A DNA stretch of 13,433 nt, taken from Anaerobacillus sp. GTDB lineage: Bacteria > Bacillota > Bacilli > Bacillales_H > Anaerobacillaceae. The translations under genes and the position numbers were made by a program. The stretch is taken from the NCBI GenBank assembly GCA_007120055.1, contig SKOL01000526.1, positions 1 to 13,433 of the forward strand, in the 5' to 3' direction. Numbering within the stretch: position 1 is the stretch's first letter; the number at the start of each line of letters is the position of its first letter. Positions 1 to 6,004 of this stretch are shown piece after piece. Below the pieces are notes generated by a model. The model did not search any database. It had not been told where the DNA came from and saw nothing but the letters and a program-made list of their open reading frames with translations.

Positions 1-755
1 GTAAATGCAGGGATAATAGCAAAATACCATTTGGGACCATACTGATAATCAAAGAACGTCGGCATTGCCTCTAACATTGCAGGTACCATGTCTGCATATA
101 ATAGAGGTGGGAAATACCAACCAGTACTACCCATAGCTTTCATGATCGCACCTAACGGAATGATAAACATTAACGCAATGATAACCATTTGAATAGCTGC
201 ATTATTCGTTGCCCCACTCATACCACCGATTGTTACGTAACCGACGATAATTAAACCACCGACAAGTAAACCAGTCAAATAAGGAATTCCTAATAAGGTT
301 TCAAACGTAACAGCAATCCCGATCATTTGCCCTAAAGCATACATTAAACAAACTAAAATCATCCATAGAGCAGCTATAATTGAAGCTGTTTTCCCGTAAC
401 GGTCTCTTACAAAGTGTGTCGGCGAGAAAGCTCCCATACGACGTAAACTCGTTCCATATATAATAGTAATTAACGGAATGGCTAAAATAAATTGGATCCA
501 TAATAAAACGAATGGAACTTGAAGCTGCAAAATTAGAGCTGTAACTCCTAAAAATGTTGCCAAACTCATGTACGTTGAGGCCATCGCTAACCCGTTCGTG
601 ATCGGTCCTACGCCGCCTTTTGTGGCATATAAATCTTCAACAGATGTACTGGCGCGATTTGAAATCCAAGAAACAACGTAGAATAAAACAAACGTTAATA
701 TTACGATAATGATACCTAGTATTGGATTCGATAATTGCCATAATTGTTCTTCCAT
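1..755 (-). CDS. Sodium:solute symporter family permease, 3' end beyond window
   Basis: Integral membrane protein of the SSS (sodium:solute symporter) family, which couples solute uptake to sodium entry. Only the first 251 residues are in the window; the C-terminal part lies beyond position 1. The visible part begins MEEQLWQLSNPILG, has one hydrophobic helix, then the family-typical segment with SNRASTSVEDLYATKGGVGP and NGLAMASTYMSLATFLG (about residues 28-65), followed by several more membrane helices, including IVGYVTIGGMSGATNNAAIQ, which is typical of the sodium-site and substrate-path region. The ATG abuts the TAG stop of the small upstream gene (ATG-TAG-ATG), and GAGGGGG lies within the end of that gene, so the two are almost certainly translationally coupled. 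Acetate or another organic acid is a plausible substrate because ActP-type carriers pair with a small membrane subunit and are cre-controlled, but the substrate cannot be read from the sequence. Confidence 0.85.
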   Translation of the reverse strand, partial: MEEQLWQLSNPILGIIIVILTFVLFYVVSWISNRASTSVEDLYATKGGVGPITNGLAMASTYMSLATFLGVTALILQLQVPFVLLWIQFILAIPLITIIYGTSLRRMGAFSPTHFVRDRYGKTASIIAALWMILVCLMYALGQMIGIAVTFETLLGIPYLTGLLVGGLIIVGYVTIGGMSGATNNAAIQMVIIALMFIIPLGAIMKAMGSTGWYFPPLLYADMVPAMLEAMPTFFDYQYGPKWYFAIIPAF

Positions 756-1028
756 CTACATTGCCCCCTCTCCACTTTGTTTTTTTCTATTTTGTTGATC
801 TTCTTCTTCAATCAATTCGTCGAGACGATTACCTATCCTTCCAGAAACGACCGTTAATATAAGGACCCCGAACCACCCGAAAAGAATAGGAACGATATAC
901 ATAATTGGAAATCCAAATATAAAGCCTTCTACAGGAAATAGTGAAAAGAAAAATCCTATATGTCCAGTTATTACAAAAGCCAATGACATAAGAATTGTAA
1001 ACCATACTTCTTTTTTATAAGCGTCCAT
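756..1028 (-). CDS. Small membrane accessory protein of the SSS symporter (90 aa)
   Basis: A 90-residue protein with two predicted membrane helices (about residues 8-30 and 37-62), separated by a short Phe/Pro/Gly turn, and a highly charged C-terminal tail (RIGNRLDELIEEEDQQNRKKQ). Small two-helix proteins encoded just before SSS permeases are a recurrent arrangement (DUF485, DUF997, DUF4212 types); the GFP...helix...NRLDELIEEED end resembles the DUF4212 layout, but I cannot assign the family with certainty. The start chosen is the ATG at 1026-1028 because AAAGGGGGAG lies just upstream of it; an ATG nine codons further up has no comparable ribosome binding site. It is first in an operon with the permease, whose ATG follows its stop codon without a gap. 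It probably helps assembly or regulation of the permease (inference). Confidence 0.8.
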   Translation of the reverse strand: MDAYKKEVWFTILMSLAFVITGHIGFFFSLFPVEGFIFGFPIMYIVPILFGWFGVLILTVVSGRIGNRLDELIEEEDQQNRKKQSGEGAM

Positions 1029-1247
1029 AAAAACTCCCCCTTTAAAAATAATCACTACGTTAAGATGTTTAGCTTATATGTCTTTGGGTTTTGTAATCTA
1101 TAGTATAATTACTACGGTCCCGAGCGACTGCTCAATCAAATTGAACAGTTATAAAATTACAAATGTTCTGAATTTTAACTCTAAACCTCCTTTCTTCATA
1201 TTTAAAATGACCATATAAAAATACTTCTGTTTATAAATCTACAATAA

Positions 1248-1265
1248 AAAGTAAGCGTTTTCAAC
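1248..1265. promoter_or_regulatory. cre site (CcpA operator) upstream of the symporter operon
   Basis: The sequence AAAGTAAGCGTTTTCAAC fits the Bacillus cre consensus (WTGNAARCGNWWWCA core) with one core mismatch, A for the first T. The central AAGCG/TTTTC pattern is intact. It lies about 220 bp upstream of the small symporter subunit, so it could mediate catabolite activation or repression of that operon by CcpA; which of these cannot be told without the transcription start. The HPr-like gene lies in the other direction. Confidence 0.6.
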
Positions 1266-1412
1266 AGTTAATTTTAGAAAATTTTAAATTTTTAAATTAA
1301 TACGACCAGGATTGTTATCGTGATATAGTGTGACATTTTATAATGTTTCCGTTAATTGTTGCATTGTATACAAATTCTGAGAAATTATTGTATATTATTA
1401 AAGTTTTAAAAT

Positions 1413-1440
1413 TTGACTTCTTTTTTATTTTAGTTAAACT
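1413..1440 (+). promoter_or_regulatory. Possible sigma-A promoter of the HPr-like gene
   Basis: TTGACT (5 of 6 to the -35 consensus), a 16-bp spacer and TAAACT (4 of 6 to the -10 consensus). It lies about 50 bp before the ATG at 1491. The surrounding DNA is AT-rich, so chance matches are likely. Confidence 0.3.
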
Positions 1441-1490
1441 AAAAAATAAGCATTTATATTCTATATATAAAAAGAAGGGAAGATTTTCAC

Positions 1491-1736
1491 ATGAAATTAA
1501 AAGTATTAACACCAATCTTTGCGGAATCTGCTAGCAAGCTTGTGCATGCCGTGAGTAAATATCCAGACACCATTTTAATTAAAAAAGATCATTGGGTAGT
1601 AGATGCAAAGAGTTTATTAGGCGTACTAGCACTTGCGTTACAGCCAGATCAAGTTATCGAGGTTAGTATGGAAACTGAGGCTAATGAGCTTGTTTCAGAA
1701 TTAACTGAACTAGGCCTTTTTGAAAAAGTTGAATAA
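1491..1736 (+). CDS. HPr-like (Crh-like) protein lacking the phosphoryl-acceptor histidine (81 aa)
   Basis: An HPr-fold protein of 81 residues. Aligned to Bacillus HPr through the shared SKY (residues 22-24 here) and KS..GV segment (40-45), the active-site loop GIHARPA becomes PIFAESA. His15 is therefore Phe10, Arg17 is Glu12 and Pro18 is Ser13, so it cannot act as a PTS phosphocarrier. The regulatory serine (Ser46 of HPr) is kept as Ser41 in AKSLLGVLAL, so HPr kinase/phosphorylase could still modify it and it might act as a CcpA cofactor. B. subtilis Crh has the same logic but carries Gln at the histidine position and keeps Arg17. The N-terminus is about five residues shorter than HPr. GAAGGGA (1474-1480) precedes the ATG and a strong terminator follows, so the gene is monocistronic. 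The family assignment is firm; the regulatory role is inference. Confidence 0.8.
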   Translation: MKLKVLTPIFAESASKLVHAVSKYPDTILIKKDHWVVDAKSLLGVLALALQPDQVIEVSMETEANELVSELTELGLFEKVE

Positions 1737-1756
1737 ATAATTCATTTTGAAGAGCT

Positions 1757-1794
1757 AAAAAGGCCTTGGTGGATTCTCACGAAGGCCTTTTTTT
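1757..1794 (+). terminator. Rho-independent terminator after the HPr-like gene
   Basis: The stem AAAAAGGCCTT (1757-1767) pairs with AAGGCCTTTTT (1782-1792), and an inner GTG/CAC pair narrows the loop. The 3' arm runs straight into a T tract. It lies 20 bp after the stop codon. Confidence 0.88.
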
Positions 1795-1830
1795 GTTATA
1801 AAAACATCCTTTTTAAAATGTAAAGATTAA

Positions 1831-1846
1831 AAGCAAGCGTTTGCTT
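1831..1846. promoter_or_regulatory. cre / LacI-family operator upstream of the alpha-glucosidase
   Basis: AAGCAAGCGTTTGCTT is a near-perfect dyad centred on CG, the form bound by LacI/GalR-family regulators. It fits the cre consensus with a single core mismatch (A for the first T) and also resembles MalR-type operators. It lies about 200 bp before the glucosidase ATG. Binding by CcpA, a local maltose or isomaltose repressor, or both is possible. Confidence 0.6.
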
Positions 1847-1930
1847 ATACTTTAGTGAAGTCAACAAGTTTTTGAATGTTCAGTGACTAAATAATAATTT
1901 TTTACAATAAAGGTGGAGTGAGGTTTTTTA

Positions 1931-1945
1931 AGAAAACGTTTGCGC
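1931..1945. promoter_or_regulatory. Second LacI-family-type operator upstream of the alpha-glucosidase
   Basis: AGAAAACGTTTGCGC contains the AAACGTTT core centred on CG at 1937-1938, with GC-rich flanks on one side typical of MalR or CcpA sites. Its centre is 99 bp from the centre of the operator at 1831-1846, so a looped or cooperative complex is possible. It deviates from the cre consensus at two positions. No clear promoter hexamers could be fixed between it and the gene. Confidence 0.45.
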
Positions 1946-2041
1946 ACCACTAATTGTATATAGTAAGATTAGTAATAATGGAAAAACTGTATAAAGCTAT
2001 ATACACTTGTAAAAATTTATTAGGGAGTTGACTACATACTA

Positions 2042-3718
2042 ATGAAAAAGACTTGGTGGAAAGAAAGTGTTGTTTATCAGATTTACCCTCGTAGCTTTGC
2101 TGATAGTAATGGGGACGGCATTGGTGATTTACAAGGAATTATTTCAAAATTAGATTATTTAAAAAAGCTAGGAATAGATGTAATTTGGCTATCACCTGTT
2201 TATAAATCTCCGAATGATGATAACGGTTATGATATTAGTGATTATCAAGACATTATGGATGAATTTGGTACAATGCAAGATTGGGAAGAGTTACTTAGTG
2301 AAGTACATAAACGTGATATGAAATTGATTATGGATTTAGTCGTTAATCATAGTTCTGACGAGCACCAATGGTTTGTTGAAGCGAAAAAGTCAAAAGATAA
2401 TCGCTATCGTGATTATTATATTTGGCGTCCGGGGAAAAATGGAGGCGAACCGAACAACTGGCAATCGGCTTTCAGTGGTTCAGCATGGCAATACGACGAA
2501 AACACTGATGAATATTACTTACATTTATTTTCTAAAAAACAACCAGATTTAAATTGGGAAAACCCAACTTTAAGAGAAGAAGTTTATAAAATGATGAATT
2601 GGTGGTTAGATAAAGGGATCGACGGATTTAGAATGGATGTTATCAACTTTATTTCAAAAGTGGACGGTTTACCTGATGCTCCAGCTGAAGAAGGTAAACA
2701 ATATGTTTCCGGTCATGAATACTTTATGAATGGACCGAGAATTCACGAATTTTTACAAGAAATGCATCAAAAAACAACGGCAAATTATGATGTGATGACG
2801 GTCGGTGAAATGCCAGGCGTTAATCATGAGCAAGCAAAATTATATACAGATGAAGAAAGAAAAGAAGTAAATATGGTTTTTCAATTTGAGCATGTTGATT
2901 TAGATTCAGGCCCTGATGGAAAATGGGATCTTCGTCCACTAAAGTTAGCTGATTTAAAAGAAAATTTATCGAGCTGGCAAAAAGGGTTAGAACATGTTGG
3001 TTGGAATAGTTTGTACATGAATAACCATGACCAACCACGAATGGTTTCACGGTTCGGTAATGATAAAGAGTATCGAGTTGAGTCGGCAAAAATGCTTGCA
3101 ACTTTACTTCATATGATGAAAGGTACTCCATATATTTATCAAGGTGAAGAAATGGGCATGACGAATATTCGTTTTGAAAACATTGAACAATATAAAGATA
3201 TTGAGACGTTAAACATGTATAAAGAAAAACGTGAGCAAGGGGTTCCACACGATAAAATTATGGAAGCGATTTACGTAAAAGGAAGAGATAATGCTAGAAC
3301 TCCAGTTCAGTGGGATGATAGTGAACATGCAGGATTTACAACGGGAACTCCTTGGATTGACGTAAATCCTAACTATAAAGAAATTAATGCGAAAGCTGTC
3401 GTAGAAGATGAAAATTCGATTTTTTACTATTATCATAAGTTAATTCAACTGCGCAAACAACATGAGATTATCGTATACGGTGGCTATGACTTAATTTTAG
3501 AAGACAACGAAGATATTTTCGCTTACGTTCGAACATTAGGTGATAAAAAGTTAGTTGTAGTATGTAATTTTTATGGAAATGAGCCGACATTTGAGCTTCT
3601 TAACGATATTCAGTTCTCTGAGTCCGAGTTGTTGATTTCTAATTATGGAGATGAAGAGGGGACTGTTAAGCAGTTTACGTTAAAACCGTACGAATCAAGA
3701 GCTTATTTATTAAAGTAA
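2042..3718 (+). CDS. malL: Oligo-1,6-glucosidase / alpha-glucosidase (GH13)
   Basis: Cytoplasmic glycoside hydrolase family 13 enzyme of 558 residues, the usual length for bacterial oligo-1,6-glucosidases; no signal peptide. It starts MKKTWWKESVVYQIYPRSFAD and carries the metal-binding loop D21-N23-D25-I27-D29 (DSNGDGIGD). The catalytic set is complete: nucleophile Asp199 in GFRMDVI, acid/base Glu256 in VGEMPG, and transition-state stabiliser Asp330 in NNHDQPR. Val200 directly after the nucleophile is the residue associated with preference for alpha-1,6 linkages (isomaltose, panose) in this family, where alpha-1,4 maltases have Ala or Thr. AGGGAG at 2022-2027 is a rather distant ribosome binding site (14 nt), but an in-frame alternative start is absent. 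It is monocistronic, with two cre/LacI-type operators upstream and a terminator downstream. The exact substrate and the malL name are by family resemblance. Confidence 0.9.
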   Translation: MKKTWWKESVVYQIYPRSFADSNGDGIGDLQGIISKLDYLKKLGIDVIWLSPVYKSPNDDNGYDISDYQDIMDEFGTMQDWEELLSEVHKRDMKLIMDLVVNHSSDEHQWFVEAKKSKDNRYRDYYIWRPGKNGGEPNNWQSAFSGSAWQYDENTDEYYLHLFSKKQPDLNWENPTLREEVYKMMNWWLDKGIDGFRMDVINFISKVDGLPDAPAEEGKQYVSGHEYFMNGPRIHEFLQEMHQKTTANYDVMTVGEMPGVNHEQAKLYTDEERKEVNMVFQFEHVDLDSGPDGKWDLRPLKLADLKENLSSWQKGLEHVGWNSLYMNNHDQPRMVSRFGNDKEYRVESAKMLATLLHMMKGTPYIYQGEEMGMTNIRFENIEQYKDIETLNMYKEKREQGVPHDKIMEAIYVKGRDNARTPVQWDDSEHAGFTTGTPWIDVNPNYKEINAKAVVEDENSIFYYYHKLIQLRKQHEIIVYGGYDLILEDNEDIFAYVRTLGDKKLVVVCNFYGNEPTFELLNDIQFSESELLISNYGDEEGTVKQFTLKPYESRAYLLK

Positions 3719-3745
3719 GACAAAAAGAGGACGATTAATATTTGA

Positions 3746-3782
3746 AAAAGCACTAGGGTTGTAAGTGAGCCCTAGTGCTTTT
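3746..3782. terminator. Bidirectional terminator between the glucosidase and mgtE
   Basis: The arms AAAAGCACTAGGG (3746-3758) and CCCTAGTGCTTTT (3770-3782) are a perfect 13-bp inverted repeat with an 11-nt loop. T runs follow on the plus strand, and the A run before the left arm gives a T run on the minus strand. It therefore serves both convergent genes. Confidence 0.88.
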
Positions 3783-3835
3783 AATTTTACTTATAGATGG
3801 TCTGAAACGTCCATTGAACGCCTCATTTTATGTGA

Positions 3836-5206
3836 TTATTTAGGTAAGTAATCTAGTAAGGCTGTTGCGATCGAGAAATATATGATTAACCCCATAATAT
3901 CGTTGATCGTCGTTATAAATGGGCCTGAGGCAACGGCTGGATCGATTTTCAATTTATTAATAATTAAAGGTACAGTTGCACCGACCATTGTTGATATACT
4001 AAGAGTGAAAAACAGTGATACGCCGACAATACCAGCTAACCATAACCCACCTTCCGGATAAACAACAGGAACAATAATTAGTAACGTGATTGCACAAATC
4101 AATCCAAGCATAATACCAGTGCCGAACTCACGTTTTAACATTTTTCCGATGGAAGAACGGTCAACTGTACCTATGGCTAGACCGCGGACAACAACTGCTA
4201 ACGCCTGTGTACCGGTGTTCCCTGCCGAATCCATTATTAAGGGGATAAACGCTGCAAGCAAAATAACTTCTTCTAGTGTATCTTCAAAACCGCCGATGAC
4301 TCCTGCCGTAATTAACCCTAAAAACATTAGCATGATGATCCACGGTGAACGTTTTTTTGCTGCAGAGAAAGAAGAAATAGTCGTATCTAATGAACCTCTA
4401 ACAGCTGAGATTTCCCCAAAGTCTTCTTCAGTTTCTTCATCAACTACGTCCATAATATCGTCTACGGTAACGATACCTACTAACATTCCTTGGGCAGTTA
4501 CTGGAACAGCTAAAAAGTCATACTTTTTCATAATTCTCGCTACTTCTTCTTGATCAGTATGTGTTTCAACGGATTTTACTCTTGATAACATCACTTCTTC
4601 AATTTTTTCATCTAAAGGAGAAATAATTAAATCACGTAATGAAACAACACCGACTAACTTAAGTTGATCATCAATGACATAAATGTAATAAATGGTTTCT
4701 GCTTCTGGAGCTTCATGTCGTAGACGTTCCATAACATTTCGTACAGTTTCAGTAGAAGAAACAGACACAAACTCTGTTGTCATAATTGCCCCAGCGGTTT
4801 GATCTTCGTATTTCAATAAGTGAATAACTTCTTGAGCTTCTTCTTTATCCATTTGACTTAAATAAAGTTCTTTAGATGTTTCCGGTAATTCTGCTAAAAA
4901 ATCTGCAACATCGTCATATGGCATGTTATTAATTACATCGATTGCATAGTTTTGTTGTACTTCTGCAATGTATTGTTTTTGTTTTACGAGCTCAAGGCCT
5001 TGGAAAATTTCAGCGAACTCTTCAGGCTTAACATACTTATAAATAATCACTCGCTGTTTTTTTGTTACAGAATTTAAAATATCAATTTGATCGGTCGGAT
5101 GCAGGTCAAAAAATAACTCTCGAAAGTTATTCATGTTATTGTCAACGATTGTTTCAATAACTTGCTTTGTATAACCTTTGCGACTCTCTTCGTCAAGACG
5201 TTCCAT
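3836..5206 (-). CDS. mgtE: Magnesium transporter MgtE
   Basis: Mg2+-selective, Mg2+-gated channel of the MgtE family, 456 residues and complete. In order it has a cytosolic helical N domain (about 1-130), two CBS domains that sense cytosolic Mg2+ (about 137-197 and 204-262), a plug-helix linker with SSFSAAKKRSPW, and a five-helix membrane domain (about 287-453). The pore signature SAGNTGTQALAVVVRGLA (327-344) is intact, as is the last-helix segment TTINDIMGLIIYFSIA, where Asp436 corresponds to the pore Mg2+-binding Asp of the Thermus enzyme. AGGAGG lies 5 nt before the ATG. No M-box riboswitch is visible in the roughly 180-bp leader, unlike B. subtilis mgtE. It is a single gene sharing a terminator with the convergent glucosidase. 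Confidence 0.95.
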   Translation of the reverse strand: MERLDEESRKGYTKQVIETIVDNNMNNFRELFFDLHPTDQIDILNSVTKKQRVIIYKYVKPEEFAEIFQGLELVKQKQYIAEVQQNYAIDVINNMPYDDVADFLAELPETSKELYLSQMDKEEAQEVIHLLKYEDQTAGAIMTTEFVSVSSTETVRNVMERLRHEAPEAETIYYIYVIDDQLKLVGVVSLRDLIISPLDEKIEEVMLSRVKSVETHTDQEEVARIMKKYDFLAVPVTAQGMLVGIVTVDDIMDVVDEETEEDFGEISAVRGSLDTTISSFSAAKKRSPWIIMLMFLGLITAGVIGGFEDTLEEVILLAAFIPLIMDSAGNTGTQALAVVVRGLAIGTVDRSSIGKMLKREFGTGIMLGLICAITLLIIVPVVYPEGGLWLAGIVGVSLFFTLSISTMVGATVPLIINKLKIDPAVASGPFITTINDIMGLIIYFSIATALLDYLPK

Positions 5207-5272
5207 AGTATCCTCCTCGTTTTTAGAGTGCTGTACAAAAGAACTTCACACAGTATTCTTTTACTATTGTGC

Positions 5273-5300
5273 ATTATTGTTGTTAAAATATGAATTTGAA
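5273..5300 (-). promoter_or_regulatory. Possible mgtE promoter
   Basis: On the minus strand TTCAAA (5295-5300) and AATAAT (5273-5278) are separated by 16 bp, 4 of 6 and 5 of 6 matches to the sigma-A consensus. It would give a leader of about 60 nt, too short for an M-box. Confidence 0.3.
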
Positions 5301-5356
5301 GAGTCGGTTTGTATAATCGAAAAAATGTGAATTTTTTAGGAACATTCATAAAACAC

Positions 5357-5386
5357 TTGAAAATTTTCCATGAAAAAGCATATAAT
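5357..5386 (+). promoter_or_regulatory. Sigma-A promoter of the 51-residue membrane protein gene
   Basis: TTGAAA (5357-5362), an 18-bp spacer and a perfect TATAAT (5381-5386). Transcription would start near 5393, inside the Fur box that immediately follows. Confidence 0.7.
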
Positions 5387-5407
5387 GATATTGAAAATTA
5401 TTCTCAA
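5387..5407. promoter_or_regulatory. Fur box overlapping the transcription start
   Basis: The dyad TTGAAAATTATTCTCAA (5391-5407) fits the Bacillus 7-1-7 Fur consensus TGATAATNATTATCA with only two mismatches at 5392-5406. It also matches the classical 19-bp Fur box at 15 of 19 positions over 5387-5405. It begins right after the -10 hexamer and covers the expected start, the classic position for iron-dependent repression. Confidence 0.65.
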
Positions 5408-5425
5408 TGAAGTGAGGGGATTTAA

Positions 5426-5581
5426 ATGGTATATGTCCTAATCAGTTTAACAATAGTTATCTATTTTTTAATTGTCATCCGGATTTTTCATGGAATTAAT
5501 GACGAAAGAACAATCTCCTTAGTAACTAGAATTAAAAACATTTTTAAACCAAAAAAATACAATGATAAATTTTCACATTAA
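5426..5581 (+). CDS. Small Fur-controlled membrane protein (51 aa), unknown family
   Basis: A 51-residue protein with one N-terminal hydrophobic helix (residues 2-20, VYVLISLTIVIYFLIVIRI) followed by a basic cytoplasmic tail (RIKNIFKPKKYNDK). I do not recognise a family. The case for a real gene is the arrangement: a good sigma-A promoter at 5357, a Fur box on the start site, GTGAGGGGA 5-14 nt before the ATG, and a terminator at 5709-5742. The positive-inside rule puts the tail in the cytoplasm. The neighbour downstream encodes a HesB-like selenoprotein, so a role in iron handling is a reasonable but untested inference. A 118-bp repeat begins 3 bp after the stop codon and so forms the 3' UTR. 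Confidence 0.6.
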   Translation: MVYVLISLTIVIYFLIVIRIFHGINDERTISLVTRIKNIFKPKKYNDKFSH

Positions 5582-5583
5582 GT

Positions 5584-5701
5584 GAGTGAATTTCATAATT
5601 ACCAAAAACGAGCCACACCACGCAATATATAGTTTGCGAATGTTTTTGGCGCAACTATATATTGAACTTAGTGGCGAGAATAATGAATTGTGAAATTCAT
5701 T
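5584..5701. repeat. 118-bp palindromic (MITE-like) repeat, copy 1
   Basis: This copy and the one at 6635-6752 have the same length and orientation and match at about 104 of 118 positions without gaps. The ends are inverted repeats (TGAATTTCATAAT against TGAATTTCACAAT, 12 of 13). An internal pair AATATATAGTT / AACTATATATT is perfect, and GCCAC / GTGGC pairs outside it, so the whole unit can fold into one long interrupted hairpin. No coding potential. It could be a miniature inverted-repeat element or a structured 3' UTR module. Target-site duplication is not evident. Confidence 0.8.
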
Positions 5702-5708
5702 AAAGTAA

Positions 5709-5742
5709 GGTAAGCGTAATTGAGCTTATCTATTTTTTTTTT
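5709..5742 (+). terminator. Rho-independent terminator after repeat copy 1
   Basis: GGTAAGC (5709-5715) pairs with GCTTATC (5724-5730), one G-T pair included, around an 8-nt loop, then a T-rich tail to 5742. It would end the transcript of the 51-residue protein gene, including the repeat. Confidence 0.65.
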
Positions 5743-6004
5743 GTGAAAGTTGGTTGGTTAGTTGGCTTGAAAAGGCAAACCTGACTTTTTCTATATTAGT
5801 TGGTGGTGATATAAAGTCATGGAGGTTTTGAATGAAAATGTCCGGCCTAACTATTGAGTGAGCCTCTAAAAAAAGTGCAATCAATTTTTTACATTAATAA
5901 GTTTATAGTACGATTTTCTTGTGAATAATAACTAATATTGTTACGATTACTCTGAGAGTTATTATTATAAGATAGCTCCTTAATGAATTTTTTGAGGTGA
6001 AAAA
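5743..6004 (+). other. Leader region upstream of the selenoprotein gene
   Basis: A 262-bp non-coding stretch. It includes a 9-codon mini-ORF (5832-5861, product MKMSGLTIE) preceded by a perfect GGAGG with 6-nt spacing, possibly a leader peptide or a gene remnant. TTGAAA (5767-5772) with TATATT (5792-5797) is a weak promoter candidate upstream of it. Nearer the selenoprotein, TTACGA (5941-5946) and TATTAT (5963-5968) at 16-bp spacing are a second candidate. I recognise no riboswitch class. Confidence 0.35.
5953..5967. promoter_or_regulatory. Weak Fur-box-like site upstream of the selenoprotein gene
   Basis: TGAGAGTTATTATTA matches the 7-1-7 Fur consensus at 11 of 14 specified positions and overlaps the candidate -10. 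The surrounding DNA is AT-rich, so this could be chance; it gains some weight from the stronger Fur box at 5387-5407. Confidence 0.3.

Larger units (their letters stand above)
1029..1490. other. Divergent regulatory region between symporter operon and HPr-like gene
   Basis: A very AT-rich 462-bp stretch between two divergently transcribed units. It contains one clear cre site (1248-1265). The symporter operon reads leftward, and a TATACT hexamer on the minus strand (1102-1107) is a possible -10, but I find no convincing -35 for it. For the rightward gene, TTGACT (1413-1418) with TAAACT (1435-1440) at 16-bp spacing is a possible promoter. The short dyad GAGC-gact-GCTC at 1122-1133 is noted without a role. 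No RNA gene is recognised. Confidence 0.5.

Noticed and set aside
1149..1199. 16-codon minus-strand ORF upstream of the symporter operon
   Set aside because: The AAAGGAGG motif lies inside the ORF rather than before it, so it does not support translation of this frame.
4086..4553. 155-codon open frame on the plus strand inside mgtE
   Set aside because: It is the antisense of the MgtE membrane and CBS regions; composition is low-complexity and it has no ribosome binding site.
5207..5356. M-box (Mg2+) riboswitch upstream of mgtE
   Set aside because: The leader is short and lacks the conserved M-box core sequences and stems.
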